DNA of 64,000 bases from Lachnospiraceae bacterium (GTDB lineage Bacteria > Bacillota_A > Clostridia > Lachnospirales > Lachnospiraceae), in assembly GCA_024689605.1 (NCBI GenBank), contig JAILDD010000170.1, positions 4,191-68,190 of the forward strand, written 5' to 3'. The notes under the pieces are model-generated. The model was not told where the DNA came from. It worked only from the letters and a program-made list of their open reading frames with translations, and did no database searches. Shown here piece after piece: positions 52,141 through 60,618 of the stretch. The translations under genes were made by a program, and so were the position numbers. Position 1 is the first letter of the stretch. Each line of letters starts with the position of its first letter.

Positions 52141-54079
52141 ACATTTCCCCCAGCTTCTCATTCAGCTGCTCCCACTCTGCCATATACTCGTCGTCCTGTG
52201 CGGTCAGGGTGTCTATCCGGGACTGCAGCTCCTCAAGTTTTTTGTAGTCACTGGCGTTTGCGGGATCATTCAGTTCTTCTTCGATAGCCGCTTTCTTTGC
52301 ATCATTTTCCTCAAGAAGGATCTCCAGCCTTGCTATGCGCCTTTCCATGCGGGAGCGTTCTTTACCGAGATTGACAGATTTCTTTTTGGGTTCAGCAGGC
52401 TGTGCAGTGCTTTCTGTTTCCGGCTTTTCCGCATGTCCTATATTCCAGACATTTTCCGGCTTGTCAGCCTTCTCGCGGCCCCGTTCACGCTCGTACTCCT
52501 CATAGTTAAAGGGAAAGTATTCCGCACCGCTGCCTTCAAATATGATAAGGGAATCAGCCACCTCCCTTACAAGATATCTGTCATGGGTAACAAAGATAAG
52601 TGTCCCCTCATAGTCTTTCAGCATATCCTCCAGAGCTTCCTTCCCCACTATGTCCATATGATTTGTGGGTTCGTCCAGCATCAGGAGGTTGGGCCTGGTC
52701 TCAAATATCTTGGCAAGGGCAAGTCTCACTTTTTCACCGCCGGAAAGAAGGGATACTTCCTTAAACACGTCATCCCCTGTAAAGAGAAAACCGCCGAGTA
52801 TATTCCTTACCTCTGTTTCCGTAAGTGTTGGATACATATCCCAGAAATCATCCAAAACACTCTTATCGCTCACATACTGGGCCATCTGCTGGTCAAAATA
52901 ACCTGGCTCAACTCCATGTCCATAGCTGAATTTCCCAGACTTCTTGGCAAGCTTCCCCGTAAGGGTTTTTAAAAGCGTTGATTTTCCAAGGCCGTTCCCG
53001 CCTATGACCCCCAGCTTCTGTCCCTTCCTCACGGAAAAAGAAAGTTTCGCAAGAGTGTCATCATAACCTATTCCCAGATTATCAACTGTAAGCACATCAT
53101 TCCCGCTTTCCTTTGCGGGCTTCGTCAGGGTATGGAAAGCCTTAAGCTCGTACTCCTCCGGTGCCTCGATCTTTTCCATGTGCTCTATCTGCTTAAGCTT
53201 ATTCTTAGCCATGGAAGCCTTGGTTGCCTTATGGATAAAGCGGTCTGCCACCGCCTGCAGTCTTTCTATCTCTTTCTGCTGGGCTTCGTATGCTTTTTTC
53301 TGCTGTTCGTGTTTATCTTTTTTTACCCTGACAAAATCAGAGTAATTCCCCACATACCTGGTCATCCTGGCATGCTCTATCTCATAGATCTCATCTGCCA
53401 CCCTGTCCATGAACAGCCTGTCATGGGATACAACAATGACCGCTCTGGGATATTCCTTTATGTAGCCTTCCAGCCAGCTTATGGTGGATATATCAAGATG
53501 GTTTGTAGGCTCATCCAGAATAAGAATATCCGGCTTTGACAACAGAAGCTTTATAAAAGCTATCTTGGTCCTCTGACCGCCTGAAAATTCCGAAAGCGGT
53601 CTGCCCTCATCCTCTTTGGTAAAGCCGAACCGCTCAAATACCGTCTCATAATCCTTTTCATAACGGTAACCGCCCATATAATTGAAGCGCTCCTCCAGCA
53701 GAGCATATTCCCCGGCTAAAGCTTCATCCGGTGCCGTATCAAGGCGATGCAGCATATCATCCAGCTTTTTCTTCATTTCCAGCACAGGCAAAAAAACCTT
53801 ACGGATCTCATCGCCCAAAACAGCGCTGTTATCCGTAAAGGTCATTTGTGAAAGCCAGCCTATTGTAAGTCCCGGGGACTTTACAAAGGCCGGCTGAATA
53901 TTTCCGTCTCTTTTATCTGCTGAAATCTCTCCCGAGAGAAACCTGAGGAAAGTGGTCTTGCCGCATCCGTTCCTTCCCACTATAGCGATCTTTTCGGTAT
54001 TCTTCACCTTAAAGGAAATATCCTTTATAAGAGTTCTGTCACCGTAGGAAATATCGGCATTACTGACCTGAAGCAACAT
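52139..54079 (-). CDS. ABC-F ATPase (YdiF/Uup-like ribosome-associated type)
   Basis: Soluble twin-ATPase protein of 646 aa without membrane segments. First ATPase: GRNGCGKTT Walker A, EFSGGQRTK signature, LILDEPTNHLD Walker B. Second: GGNGLGKSTL, LLSGGEKVR, LMLDEPTNHMD. A linker with KATKASMAKNKLKQIEHMEK lies between. The C-terminus is a coiled coil (about 560-640). ABC-F proteins act on stalled ribosomes, and some give antibiotic resistance; the length and C-terminal extension fit a housekeeping YdiF-like member. GAGG precedes the ATG. Resistance cannot be inferred from sequence alone. Confidence 0.92.
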   Translation of the reverse strand: MLLQVSNADISYGDRTLIKDISFKVKNTEKIAIVGRNGCGKTTFLRFLSGEISADKRDGNIQPAFVKSPGLTIGWLSQMTFTDNSAVLGDEIRKVFLPVLEMKKKLDDMLHRLDTAPDEALAGEYALLEERFNYMGGYRYEKDYETVFERFGFTKEDEGRPLSEFSGGQRTKIAFIKLLLSKPDILILDEPTNHLDISTISWLEGYIKEYPRAVIVVSHDRLFMDRVADEIYEIEHARMTRYVGNYSDFVRVKKDKHEQQKKAYEAQQKEIERLQAVADRFIHKATKASMAKNKLKQIEHMEKIEAPEEYELKAFHTLTKPAKESGNDVLTVDNLGIGYDDTLAKLSFSVRKGQKLGVIGGNGLGKSTLLKTLTGKLAKKSGKFSYGHGVEPGYFDQQMAQYVSDKSVLDDFWDMYPTLTETEVRNILGGFLFTGDDVFKEVSLLSGGEKVRLALAKIFETRPNLLMLDEPTNHMDIVGKEALEDMLKDYEGTLIFVTHDRYLVREVADSLIIFEGSGAEYFPFNYEEYERERGREKADKPENVWNIGHAEKPETESTAQPAEPKKKSVNLGKERSRMERRIARLEILLEENDAKKAAIEEELNDPANASDYKKLEELQSRIDTLTAQDDEYMAEWEQLNEKLGEM

Positions 54080-54090
54080 TACATAACGCC

Positions 54091-54513
54091 TCAGACTTTC
54101 GTATAGATCTCAGTGTCAATGCTGTCCTGACCGTCACGGTAGGTAAATGCAACGGCAGGTGTCTGTACATTAAGGCCTACGAATGCGCATGTTGACCTGA
54201 TTTTTTCACTTACACCAAGCATTATGTGATTCAGGAAATTCTTCTTAATGACATCATCAAGATTATCTACAAAAGTGCTTACGCTTACAGGCGTAATGGT
54301 CTCAATCTCCATCTTCATGATCTTGTTTTCTTCATCAGCTACGGTATGCTTTACAGCCACCATGGCAACCGTAGGAACTTCAGGATTCAGGTTAACGGAA
54401 ACCTTTGTATTAACTGACATCTTGATAGCCTCGCCGGCCTTTACATTAAAATTGTGGTCATAATGCAATGACTTGATAGTTGTTGCACCTATTGTTACTT
54501 TTACGTCTTTCAT
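54091..54513 (-). CDS. Small SecB-like protein (140 aa)
   Basis: No signal peptide or membrane segment. The order of strands and the end (NFLNHIMLGVSEKIRSTCAF then VGLNVQTPAVAFTYRDG) resemble the SecB fold, whose members end in a similar helix and a proline-rich strand. This is a weak resemblance by eye. GGAGGG precedes the ATG. It is 15 bases after the Mrp gene and 11 bases before the ABC-F gene, so it likely shares their transcript. It could also be an unrelated beta-sheet protein. Confidence 0.5.
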   Translation of the reverse strand: MKDVKVTIGATTIKSLHYDHNFNVKAGEAIKMSVNTKVSVNLNPEVPTVAMVAVKHTVADEENKIMKMEIETITPVSVSTFVDNLDDVIKKNFLNHIMLGVSEKIRSTCAFVGLNVQTPAVAFTYRDGQDSIDTEIYTKV

Positions 54514-54528
54514 GTTTTCCCTCCTAAA

Positions 54529-55386
54529 TTAACTGTTCTCAACTGTTTTCAATGTTTTCATTCTTTCACTCAACTTCTCAAACTCCTCCGGAAGCCCTTC
54601 CGATCCAAGGACATCCCCTCTGCCCTGGTCGCAGAGTCCTGACAGATCAGGATCCATAGGCAGTCTTACAACTGTATCTATTCCATATTCATCGGCAGTT
54701 TCCTTAATGCGGCTCTTGCCGAATATCTCATGTATCCCGCCACAGTCCGGACACTTGAAATATGACATATTTTCAACTATACCCAATACCGGCACATTCA
54801 TCATCTCTGCCATTTTAACAGCCTTGGAAACGATCATCCCCACCAGTTCCTGGGGTGAAGTCACTATCACTATCCCGTCAACAGGAAGGGACTGCATAAC
54901 AGTAAGGGCTACATCGCCGGTTCCGGGCGGCATGTCTACAAACATATAGTCCACCTCGCCCCAGGCAACATCAGTCCAGAACTGCTTTACTGCGTTTGAT
55001 ATAAGTGTTCCTCTCCATAACACAGGATCTGACGGATCATCAAGGAGCAGATTTATGCTCATAAGCTTAATGTCATTTATGGTTTCTGCCGGCAGGATAT
55101 GCGTTCCGTCATAACCGGCCTTTTCCGTTATTCCATACATTCTGGGGATAGACGGTCCGGTGATATCCGCATCAAGTATGCCAACTTTATTTCCCTTTGC
55201 ATGCATGCTGTTTGCAAGAAGGGATGTGACCATGGATTTGCCCACTCCGCCCTTACCGCTTATCACGGCAACAACATGCTTAATATCTGAAGCTTCATTC
55301 TGGGGTACCTTTGCTATACCCCCGTTTCTGCTGTTGCAGCCGCTCACTCCGCAGGAACTGCAATTTCCTTCACATCCTTCAGCCAT
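54529..55386 (-). CDS. Mrp/NBP35-family iron-sulfur carrier ATPase
   Basis: P-loop ATPase thought to deliver Fe-S clusters. The N-terminus has four close cysteines (CEGNCSSCGVSGC), an extra motif found in NBP35-like and many clostridial Mrp proteins. The deviant Walker A is SGKGGVGKSMV near residue 45, and the cluster-binding CxxC is FKCPDCGGIHEIFG near residue 210. GGAGG precedes the ATG at 55386. It follows a terminator at 55398-55424 and begins the three-gene run mrp, SecB-like, ABC-F. I see no substrate clue. Confidence 0.9.
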   Translation of the reverse strand: MAEGCEGNCSSCGVSGCNSRNGGIAKVPQNEASDIKHVVAVISGKGGVGKSMVTSLLANSMHAKGNKVGILDADITGPSIPRMYGITEKAGYDGTHILPAETINDIKLMSINLLLDDPSDPVLWRGTLISNAVKQFWTDVAWGEVDYMFVDMPPGTGDVALTVMQSLPVDGIVIVTSPQELVGMIVSKAVKMAEMMNVPVLGIVENMSYFKCPDCGGIHEIFGKSRIKETADEYGIDTVVRLPMDPDLSGLCDQGRGDVLGSEGLPEEFEKLSERMKTLKTVENS

Positions 55387-55397
55387 TTGTGTCCTCC

Positions 55398-55424
55398 AAA
55401 TTAAAGAGGATCCGAAGACCCTCT
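55398..55424 (-). terminator. Terminator between the CheC-like gene and mrp
   Basis: On the minus strand AGAGGGTC-TTCG-GATCCTCT, an 8-bp stem with a UUCG loop (one G-U pair), followed by TTTAATTT. Ends the CheC-type transcript. Confidence 0.7.
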
Positions 55425-55448
55425 GTCTTTATCATCTAATGAATTGTT

Positions 55449-56117
55449 TTAGTATCCCAGCTCTCCCTGCTGCTTCTTCATAAGGAACAGATCAGCGATA
55501 GCCTTGGCCAGCCTGTAAGGGTAAAGCTGCATCATCTGTGTCTGAATATGCTCCCCCATCTTCACATCAAATGTGATCTGCACAAAACGGTCATCATTCT
55601 TGAAGGAGTCATCAATAAAAACTCCGGCCTCCATCAGCGATGTATTCGGGATAGAAATATCCACCATCTTATTGAGCATCATGCCCATAGCAGTGGCCGC
55701 AGAGCCCATCATCTGATTCATAGACTCTGAAACAGCACTCATATGAAGCTCAGATATATCCTGCTGATAAAACATACCATGCCCATCACTTCCCATCATA
55801 AGATCCGTCATGATCTTAACGTCATCTTCCTTAAGGAAAAGTACACTGAACCCGTCCAGACCCTTCACATAATCAACCCGGGTAATAACGGATTTTTCTC
55901 TATGTTCCTCAACAGCCTCCCCCTTATTTTTAATCTCAACATGCGGTGTAGAGATATCAATATCACCATGAATGAGCACTGACAATGCTGTCATAGCATT
56001 ACCCAGAGTGATATTTGCCACCTCGCCTATGGCAGAAAGCTCCATATCATTAAATCCGCTGGCATCAGCCTTTTCAATAGCAGCCTTTGTAGCCGCGCTT
56101 GTAGCTGCGTTATCCAT
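55449..56117 (-). CDS. CheC/CheX-type CheY-P phosphatase (222 aa)
   Basis: Two copies of the family's catalytic E-x-x-N motif: GEVANITLGNAM near residue 35 and SESMNQMMGSAA near residue 140, each followed about 20-25 residues later by a conserved Pro. The internal repeat is the CheC fold; a FliY-type FliN domain is absent. Such proteins dephosphorylate CheY-P in chemotaxis. No chemotaxis or flagellar gene is close. ATG at 56117 has GGGAG nine bases before and is preferred to ATG at 56132. It has its own promoter and terminator. Confidence 0.8.
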   Translation of the reverse strand: MDNAATSAATKAAIEKADASGFNDMELSAIGEVANITLGNAMTALSVLIHGDIDISTPHVEIKNKGEAVEEHREKSVITRVDYVKGLDGFSVLFLKEDDVKIMTDLMMGSDGHGMFYQQDISELHMSAVSESMNQMMGSAATAMGMMLNKMVDISIPNTSLMEAGVFIDDSFKNDDRFVQITFDVKMGEHIQTQMMQLYPYRLAKAIADLFLMKKQQGELGY

Positions 56118-56183
56118 ACTGCAGTCTCCCATCCACTCATATTAAAACTGTATAAACAGACAACTTTCAAAAACTTAATAAAC

Positions 56184-56212
56184 ATTATATCAAAGCAGCC
56201 GTTTTAATGCAA
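56184..56212 (-). promoter_or_regulatory. Promoter of the CheC-like gene
   Basis: -35 TTGCAT (56207-56212), 17-base spacer, -10 TATAAT (56184-56189) preceded by TGA. Clear spacing; leader about 60 bases. Confidence 0.65.
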
Positions 56213-56233
56213 AAAACTTTTTAGGCCTGCTTT

Positions 56234-57742
56234 TTAACTGTCTATTTTCAGAAGTTCTGAAAAAGAGTAAGAAATATTCTCTTTTTCAGAGTCAACGCTT
56301 ATAGTATAACTCCTGGTCTGACAGCCGTTTTTCCTCAGGGTCACCACATAAGTTCCCGCTTTTTTTTCAAATTTAACCGGCGATATGCCTAAATATGTTC
56401 CATCAAGGTATACTTCCACGCCTTCAGGTGATTCTATGGTCACATAATATACTCCGGGGGTCACTACATTCGAGTCCGACGTCGGCGCAGGCGAAGCATT
56501 AACGTCAGGGGATACGGTCGGTGTCGGTGTTACTGTGGGCACAGCTTCTGCAGCATTTGCTGACGGAACAGAATCCATTGAAGTACTGTTTTGCGATGCG
56601 CTGTTATCTGAGGGACTGTTTTCAGACACAGACCCCGGTGTAGGAGTTGGAACATCAGTAGCAGCTGTGGGACTGCCATCGCTTACAAGGGTTACCCCCA
56701 GCGTCGCATGAGGCTCAGCAACCCTTATGTATCTGCTCACCGTCTCATATCCCTGTGCGGTTACCACCATCTGATGAAGCCCGTAAGACAGCTCTATCTC
56801 ATCTGTTATATCCGCCTTTTCACCGTCAAGATAAACATTTGCATTCTGAGGTACAACGGTAAATATTATGCCTCCATATAGTGGTTCCGTCTGATACCGG
56901 CTCAGATCCATGCTTATTTCGGCACCGTCCGATACCTGAAGAGCTTCTTCTCCTGACACACCGTCCTTTGAAATATATGCTGTATAATTCCCTGTGGGAA
57001 CAGGGATGAACATATCCTTCGTGATCTGATAGACAAGGGCATCCCCAAGCTGTATCCAGCCTCCTTCAAAAGCAGCGGTATTCTCAAGCCTGAGATACCC
57101 ATGTCCCCGGTCCACATTTATGCTGTATATGGTGTGTTCGAGACCGCAAACACGGATATTGTCAGCAACACTTATATCCATCAGCTCTCCGGTGCCTGAA
57201 GGAAGTATTACTGCCGCATTTTCTGCAATGTAATAGCGTTCGCCATCTATTACCACGCTCCTGCCGCCGTTTTCCGGTTTGAAATTTTCTATATCCTTTA
57301 TGGAAAAACCATCCTCAGATATCTGAAGCGAATTGAGCCTTTTCCGCATATGCATGAAAGTCACATCAACCATTGTTCCGTTTTCAAGCTGGGAAAGCGC
57401 AATGCCCTGGCCATACTTATTCGTAAACAGGGTGGCGCCGTCATAATTCAGCGTATATCGCCTGCCCAGTTCAGGATTTAAAAATGTAATTGTCTGATTT
57501 TCCGTATCCCGGCCCACCACCGCCGCAGTATCCACAGAATCATAATTTCCGGCAACCGCAGGTATAAAACCGGTATCGGCATAACCTTCATTCTGAGCCG
57601 GAGCCCCGCTTTCAGCCTGCAGAGAATCGTTAAGAAGGTAAATAGCAATAGAAAAAAGAAGCAGTGACAGTATCATTACCGCTATAACATAAATGGGATT
57701 TACCCGGCGTCTGTTTCTTTTTCTTTTATTTTGATTCTTCAT
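56234..57742 (-). CDS. Membrane-anchored PEGA-domain protein (502 aa)
   Basis: A basic N-terminus (KNQNKRKRNRRR), one membrane helix (about 18-37), a roughly 250-residue beta-rich region, then two PEGA domains: about 290-350 (VVPQNANVYLDGEKADITDE) and about 430-500 (TIESPEGVEVYLDGTYLGIS). A 70-residue Ser/Thr/Pro linker joins them. PEGA domains occur on extracytoplasmic surface proteins, some linked to S-layer or adhesion roles. It overlaps the cca stop by ATGA, so it is cotranscribed. Function unknown. Confidence 0.85.
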   Translation of the reverse strand: MKNQNKRKRNRRRVNPIYVIAVMILSLLLFSIAIYLLNDSLQAESGAPAQNEGYADTGFIPAVAGNYDSVDTAAVVGRDTENQTITFLNPELGRRYTLNYDGATLFTNKYGQGIALSQLENGTMVDVTFMHMRKRLNSLQISEDGFSIKDIENFKPENGGRSVVIDGERYYIAENAAVILPSGTGELMDISVADNIRVCGLEHTIYSINVDRGHGYLRLENTAAFEGGWIQLGDALVYQITKDMFIPVPTGNYTAYISKDGVSGEEALQVSDGAEISMDLSRYQTEPLYGGIIFTVVPQNANVYLDGEKADITDEIELSYGLHQMVVTAQGYETVSRYIRVAEPHATLGVTLVSDGSPTAATDVPTPTPGSVSENSPSDNSASQNSTSMDSVPSANAAEAVPTVTPTPTVSPDVNASPAPTSDSNVVTPGVYYVTIESPEGVEVYLDGTYLGISPVKFEKKAGTYVVTLRKNGCQTRSYTISVDSEKENISYSFSELLKIDS

Positions 57743-59145
57743 ATGACTGAACCATTATACTCCTCCAGGTGTGACATAAGGTAATCCCTGTCATTATGTG
57801 AAGGATCTTCTATCACATCCTCCAGCATTTTCTGAAGGATTATTCCCAGCCCCGGTCCCGGGCTTATACCTGCCGATATCAGGTCCGAGCCCTTTACCGC
57901 AAGATCCTTAAGGGACAGGCATTCGTTATCTTTTTTTATCTCTTCATAAAGCCTTCGTATATCCTGCAGCCTCTGCAGCTTTTCCTCACGCATATACGTG
58001 CTCTGCGCAAGGGCATCAGCCTCATTCACATAGTACAGAAGTGGGAAAAACTCCTCCCCCACTTTTCCTATTATGCGACGCACATTCTTCTTTTCAGCAG
58101 GATACCTCATTTCATGCGCAGCAATCAGTCCCGTTACCATTTTTATGGTATCGTTGTCATACCGTAAGCGCCTTAATATCTCCTCAGACATTTCGGTTCC
58201 AAGTTCCGGATGACCTTTAAAATGCGCGATACCGGCTTCATCCACAGTTTTTTTTGCCGGCTTGCCTATGTCATGAAGAAGCATCGTAAGACGAAGGATC
58301 CTTTTATTTCTTTCAAGTTCATCTTCCCGGCATTCCTCCGCCAGCCGCTTAAGATTTACGGCACTCACGGCATGAAGCATATGTTCTCCCACATTGTAAG
58401 CATGGTGGGGATTTTCCTGTGTAGTCACCATGCAGACATCAAATTCAGGCATAAACACCTTCGTAAGGCCGGACTCATAGAACAGGCGGAAGAACTCCGG
58501 ATTATCGCTCATCAAAAGTTTTTCCACTTCCACCCTGATCCGCTCTGCGCTGACCTTTTCAAGCGCAGGTGCTAACTTTTTTATTGCGGTATAGGTATCC
58601 GGTTCAATCTGTGCACCAAGCTGGGCCGCAAAACGTATGGCACGCATCATCCTGAGGGCATCTTCACCAAATCTTTTTTCCGCATCCCCCACACAGCGGA
58701 TGATGTTAGCTGAAAGGTCTTCCTTTCCGCCGAAAAGATCCACCAGCCCCTCTTTCGGATGATAGGCCATGGCATTGATGGTAAAATCGCGGCGTTCCAA
58801 ATCCTTGGAAAGGTCTGATGTAAATGTTACATTCCTGGGATGCCTGCCATCATCATAAATTCCGTCTATCCTGTATGTAGTGACTTCGTACCCGTTCAGG
58901 ACACCCTCCGACTTCATCAGGACAGTAACAGTCCCGTGCTTTATCCCCGTATCTACAGTCCGGCAAAAAAGTTCCTTAACCTGAGCCGGGGATGCAGAGG
59001 TAGTGATGTCCCAGTCAGCAGGATTCCGTCCTAAAACAGAGTCCCGTACGCAGCCCCCTACCACATAGGCTTCGTGACCAGCATCATTCAATATTCGGAT
59101 TATCTTCCGTGCATCTTCCGGCACGGCAATATTTATATCGCTCAT
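57739..59145 (-). CDS. cca: CCA tRNA nucleotidyltransferase with HD domain
   Basis: Adds the 3' CCA to tRNAs such as the tRNA-Trp at 52034, which does not encode it. VVGGCVRDSVLGR (28-40) with DWD (44-46) is the nucleotidyltransferase active site; the HD domain has HAYNVGEHMLHA and MLLHDIGKPAKK. 468 aa. ATG at 59145 (MSDINIAVPEDA) is 7 bases after the aminotransferase stop and chosen over a start at 59166 that overlaps it. A housekeeping gene embedded in a glycan-related transcript. Confidence 0.95.
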   Translation of the reverse strand: MSDINIAVPEDARKIIRILNDAGHEAYVVGGCVRDSVLGRNPADWDITTSASPAQVKELFCRTVDTGIKHGTVTVLMKSEGVLNGYEVTTYRIDGIYDDGRHPRNVTFTSDLSKDLERRDFTINAMAYHPKEGLVDLFGGKEDLSANIIRCVGDAEKRFGEDALRMMRAIRFAAQLGAQIEPDTYTAIKKLAPALEKVSAERIRVEVEKLLMSDNPEFFRLFYESGLTKVFMPEFDVCMVTTQENPHHAYNVGEHMLHAVSAVNLKRLAEECREDELERNKRILRLTMLLHDIGKPAKKTVDEAGIAHFKGHPELGTEMSEEILRRLRYDNDTIKMVTGLIAAHEMRYPAEKKNVRRIIGKVGEEFFPLLYYVNEADALAQSTYMREEKLQRLQDIRRLYEEIKKDNECLSLKDLAVKGSDLISAGISPGPGLGIILQKMLEDVIEDPSHNDRDYLMSHLEEYNGSVI

Positions 59146-59152
59146 TTTCTGT

Positions 59153-60250
59153 TCACTTAAAAGCATTTACTGCATCAGCTACGTGCTGCTGCTCTTCCCT
59201 GGTTATTCCGGTGTACATAGGGATTGAAAGCACCTCGTCTGCCAGTCTCTCAGTGAAGGGAAGGCCGCCCTTTTTTACACCAAGATATTCATATGCCTGT
59301 GAAAGGTGCGGCGGTACGGGATAATGGATTATGGTCATAACGCCTTTTTCCTTAAGAAAAGCCGCCAGCTCATCCCTTTTCTTACAGCGTACAACATACT
59401 GATGGAACACATGGGTGGCCCCCGGTCTGCGCTTCGGAAGTTCTACAAGAGGATTATTTATTGCCTCATCATAAAAAGCAGCCGCTGCTATCCTCTCTTC
59501 CCTGCACTCATCCTCATGGGACAGACGCACTTTTAACAACGCCGCCTGTATCTCATCAAGGCGTGAGTTCATTCCCACTTCCTCGTTGTAGTACCTTACC
59601 GCACTGCCGTAGTTGCGCAGCATGCGGATTTTCCTGTCATATTCTTCCGAATCCGTGATAACGGCACCGCCGTCACCAAAAGCTCCGATATTCTTCGAAG
59701 GATAAAACGAAAAACAGCCTATATCACCAAACGTCCCCGTCATCCTTTCCCCAAATTTCGCACCATGTGACTGGGCGCAATCCTCAATGAGCTTAAGGCC
59801 ATGCCTCCTACATATTGCAGTTATCTCATCCATCTGCGCAGCCTGGCCATATAGATGGACCACCATGACCGCCTTCGTATCAGGCGTAATCCTTTTTTCT
59901 ATCTCAGCCGGATCCAGTGAAAAGTATTCATCAGGCTCCGCAAAAACCGGCGTTGCGCCGGCAATTGTTATTCCCATTACACTGGCAATATAGGTATTGC
60001 CCTGTACTATCACCTCATCGCCTTTTTTCAGCCCTATCGCTCTGCACGCCAGAGTAAGGGCATCCAGACCATTACCGCAGCCCACACAAAATTTAGCCCC
60101 CATATACCCGGCATACTGCTCCTCAAATTCCTTCAGTTCTTTTCCCATTATGTAATAGCCGGATCTCAAAGCACGCAAAGCTGCATCTTCAAATTCCTGC
60201 TGGTATCTGAAGAACCCTCTGTCAAGTCTGTTGGTCATTATCTCCTGCAT
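59153..60250 (-). CDS. DegT/DnrJ/EryC1-type sugar aminotransferase
   Basis: PLP aminotransferase acting on keto sugars of nucleotide sugars. The Schiff-base lysine is Lys186 in SFYPSKNIGAFGDGGAV; EDCAQSHGAKF and GNGLDALTLAC are family marks. 365 aa from ATG 60250, which has GGGAGG ten bases before. A TTG at 60334 overlapping the carrier protein stop would add 28 residues unlike the family start. It follows the carrier protein gene and precedes cca by 7 bases. The amino sugar made is not predictable, but in context it could serve surface glycan synthesis. Confidence 0.9.
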   Translation of the reverse strand: MQEIMTNRLDRGFFRYQQEFEDAALRALRSGYYIMGKELKEFEEQYAGYMGAKFCVGCGNGLDALTLACRAIGLKKGDEVIVQGNTYIASVMGITIAGATPVFAEPDEYFSLDPAEIEKRITPDTKAVMVVHLYGQAAQMDEITAICRRHGLKLIEDCAQSHGAKFGERMTGTFGDIGCFSFYPSKNIGAFGDGGAVITDSEEYDRKIRMLRNYGSAVRYYNEEVGMNSRLDEIQAALLKVRLSHEDECREERIAAAAFYDEAINNPLVELPKRRPGATHVFHQYVVRCKKRDELAAFLKEKGVMTIIHYPVPPHLSQAYEYLGVKKGGLPFTERLADEVLSIPMYTGITREEQQHVADAVNAFK

Positions 60251-60330
60251 TTTCCTGTATCCTCCCATGTACGCAGCTGATACGGCTCTCACTAAAATGG
60301 TATTAGTCACATCCAAAACTGCTTTTTTGA

Positions 60331-60567
60331 TCAATCGGAAACCGGCTTATCATTTATACACGCAATAAGATCTCCGACCGTTTCCAATTCCGCAAATTCT
60401 TCCTCACTTATTTCTATACGATACTCATCCTCTACTGCCATAACAAACTCCATTATTTCAAAAGAGTCCGACAGGAGATCATCCTTAAAACTGATATCCG
60501 CGGTTATAGCCATTTCATCAGGGATCCCCAGCTTATCCCTCATCAGTTCACTTATTCTTTCAAGCAT
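60331..60567 (-). CDS. Acyl carrier protein-like protein (78 aa)
   Basis: Small acidic helical protein with the phosphopantetheine site Ser35 in LLSDSFEIMEF (the usual DSL becomes DSF). It carries the ACP helix-2 start and the length expected of an ACP or a DltC-like carrier. The sequence VMAVEDEYRIEISEEEFAEL is ACP-typical. It is not next to fatty acid genes but lies between an SGNH/AlgX-like gene and a sugar aminotransferase, so it is probably dedicated to acyl transfer on a glycan. No ligase to load it is seen. Confidence 0.85.
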   Translation of the reverse strand: MLERISELMRDKLGIPDEMAITADISFKDDLLSDSFEIMEFVMAVEDEYRIEISEEEFAELETVGDLIACINDKPVSD

Positions 60568-60618
60568 ATAATTACCCCTTCCATCATCCTTTATGCTATT
60601 TGTGTAACAGGATCTCCT

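Noticed and set aside
51977..52972. Long plus-strand open frame (331 codons) antisense to the ABC-F gene
   Set aside because: It runs through tRNA-Trp and the terminator and lies opposite a clear ABC-F protein; composition is Cys/Phe/Leu-rich as expected for an antisense shadow, with no ribosome site.
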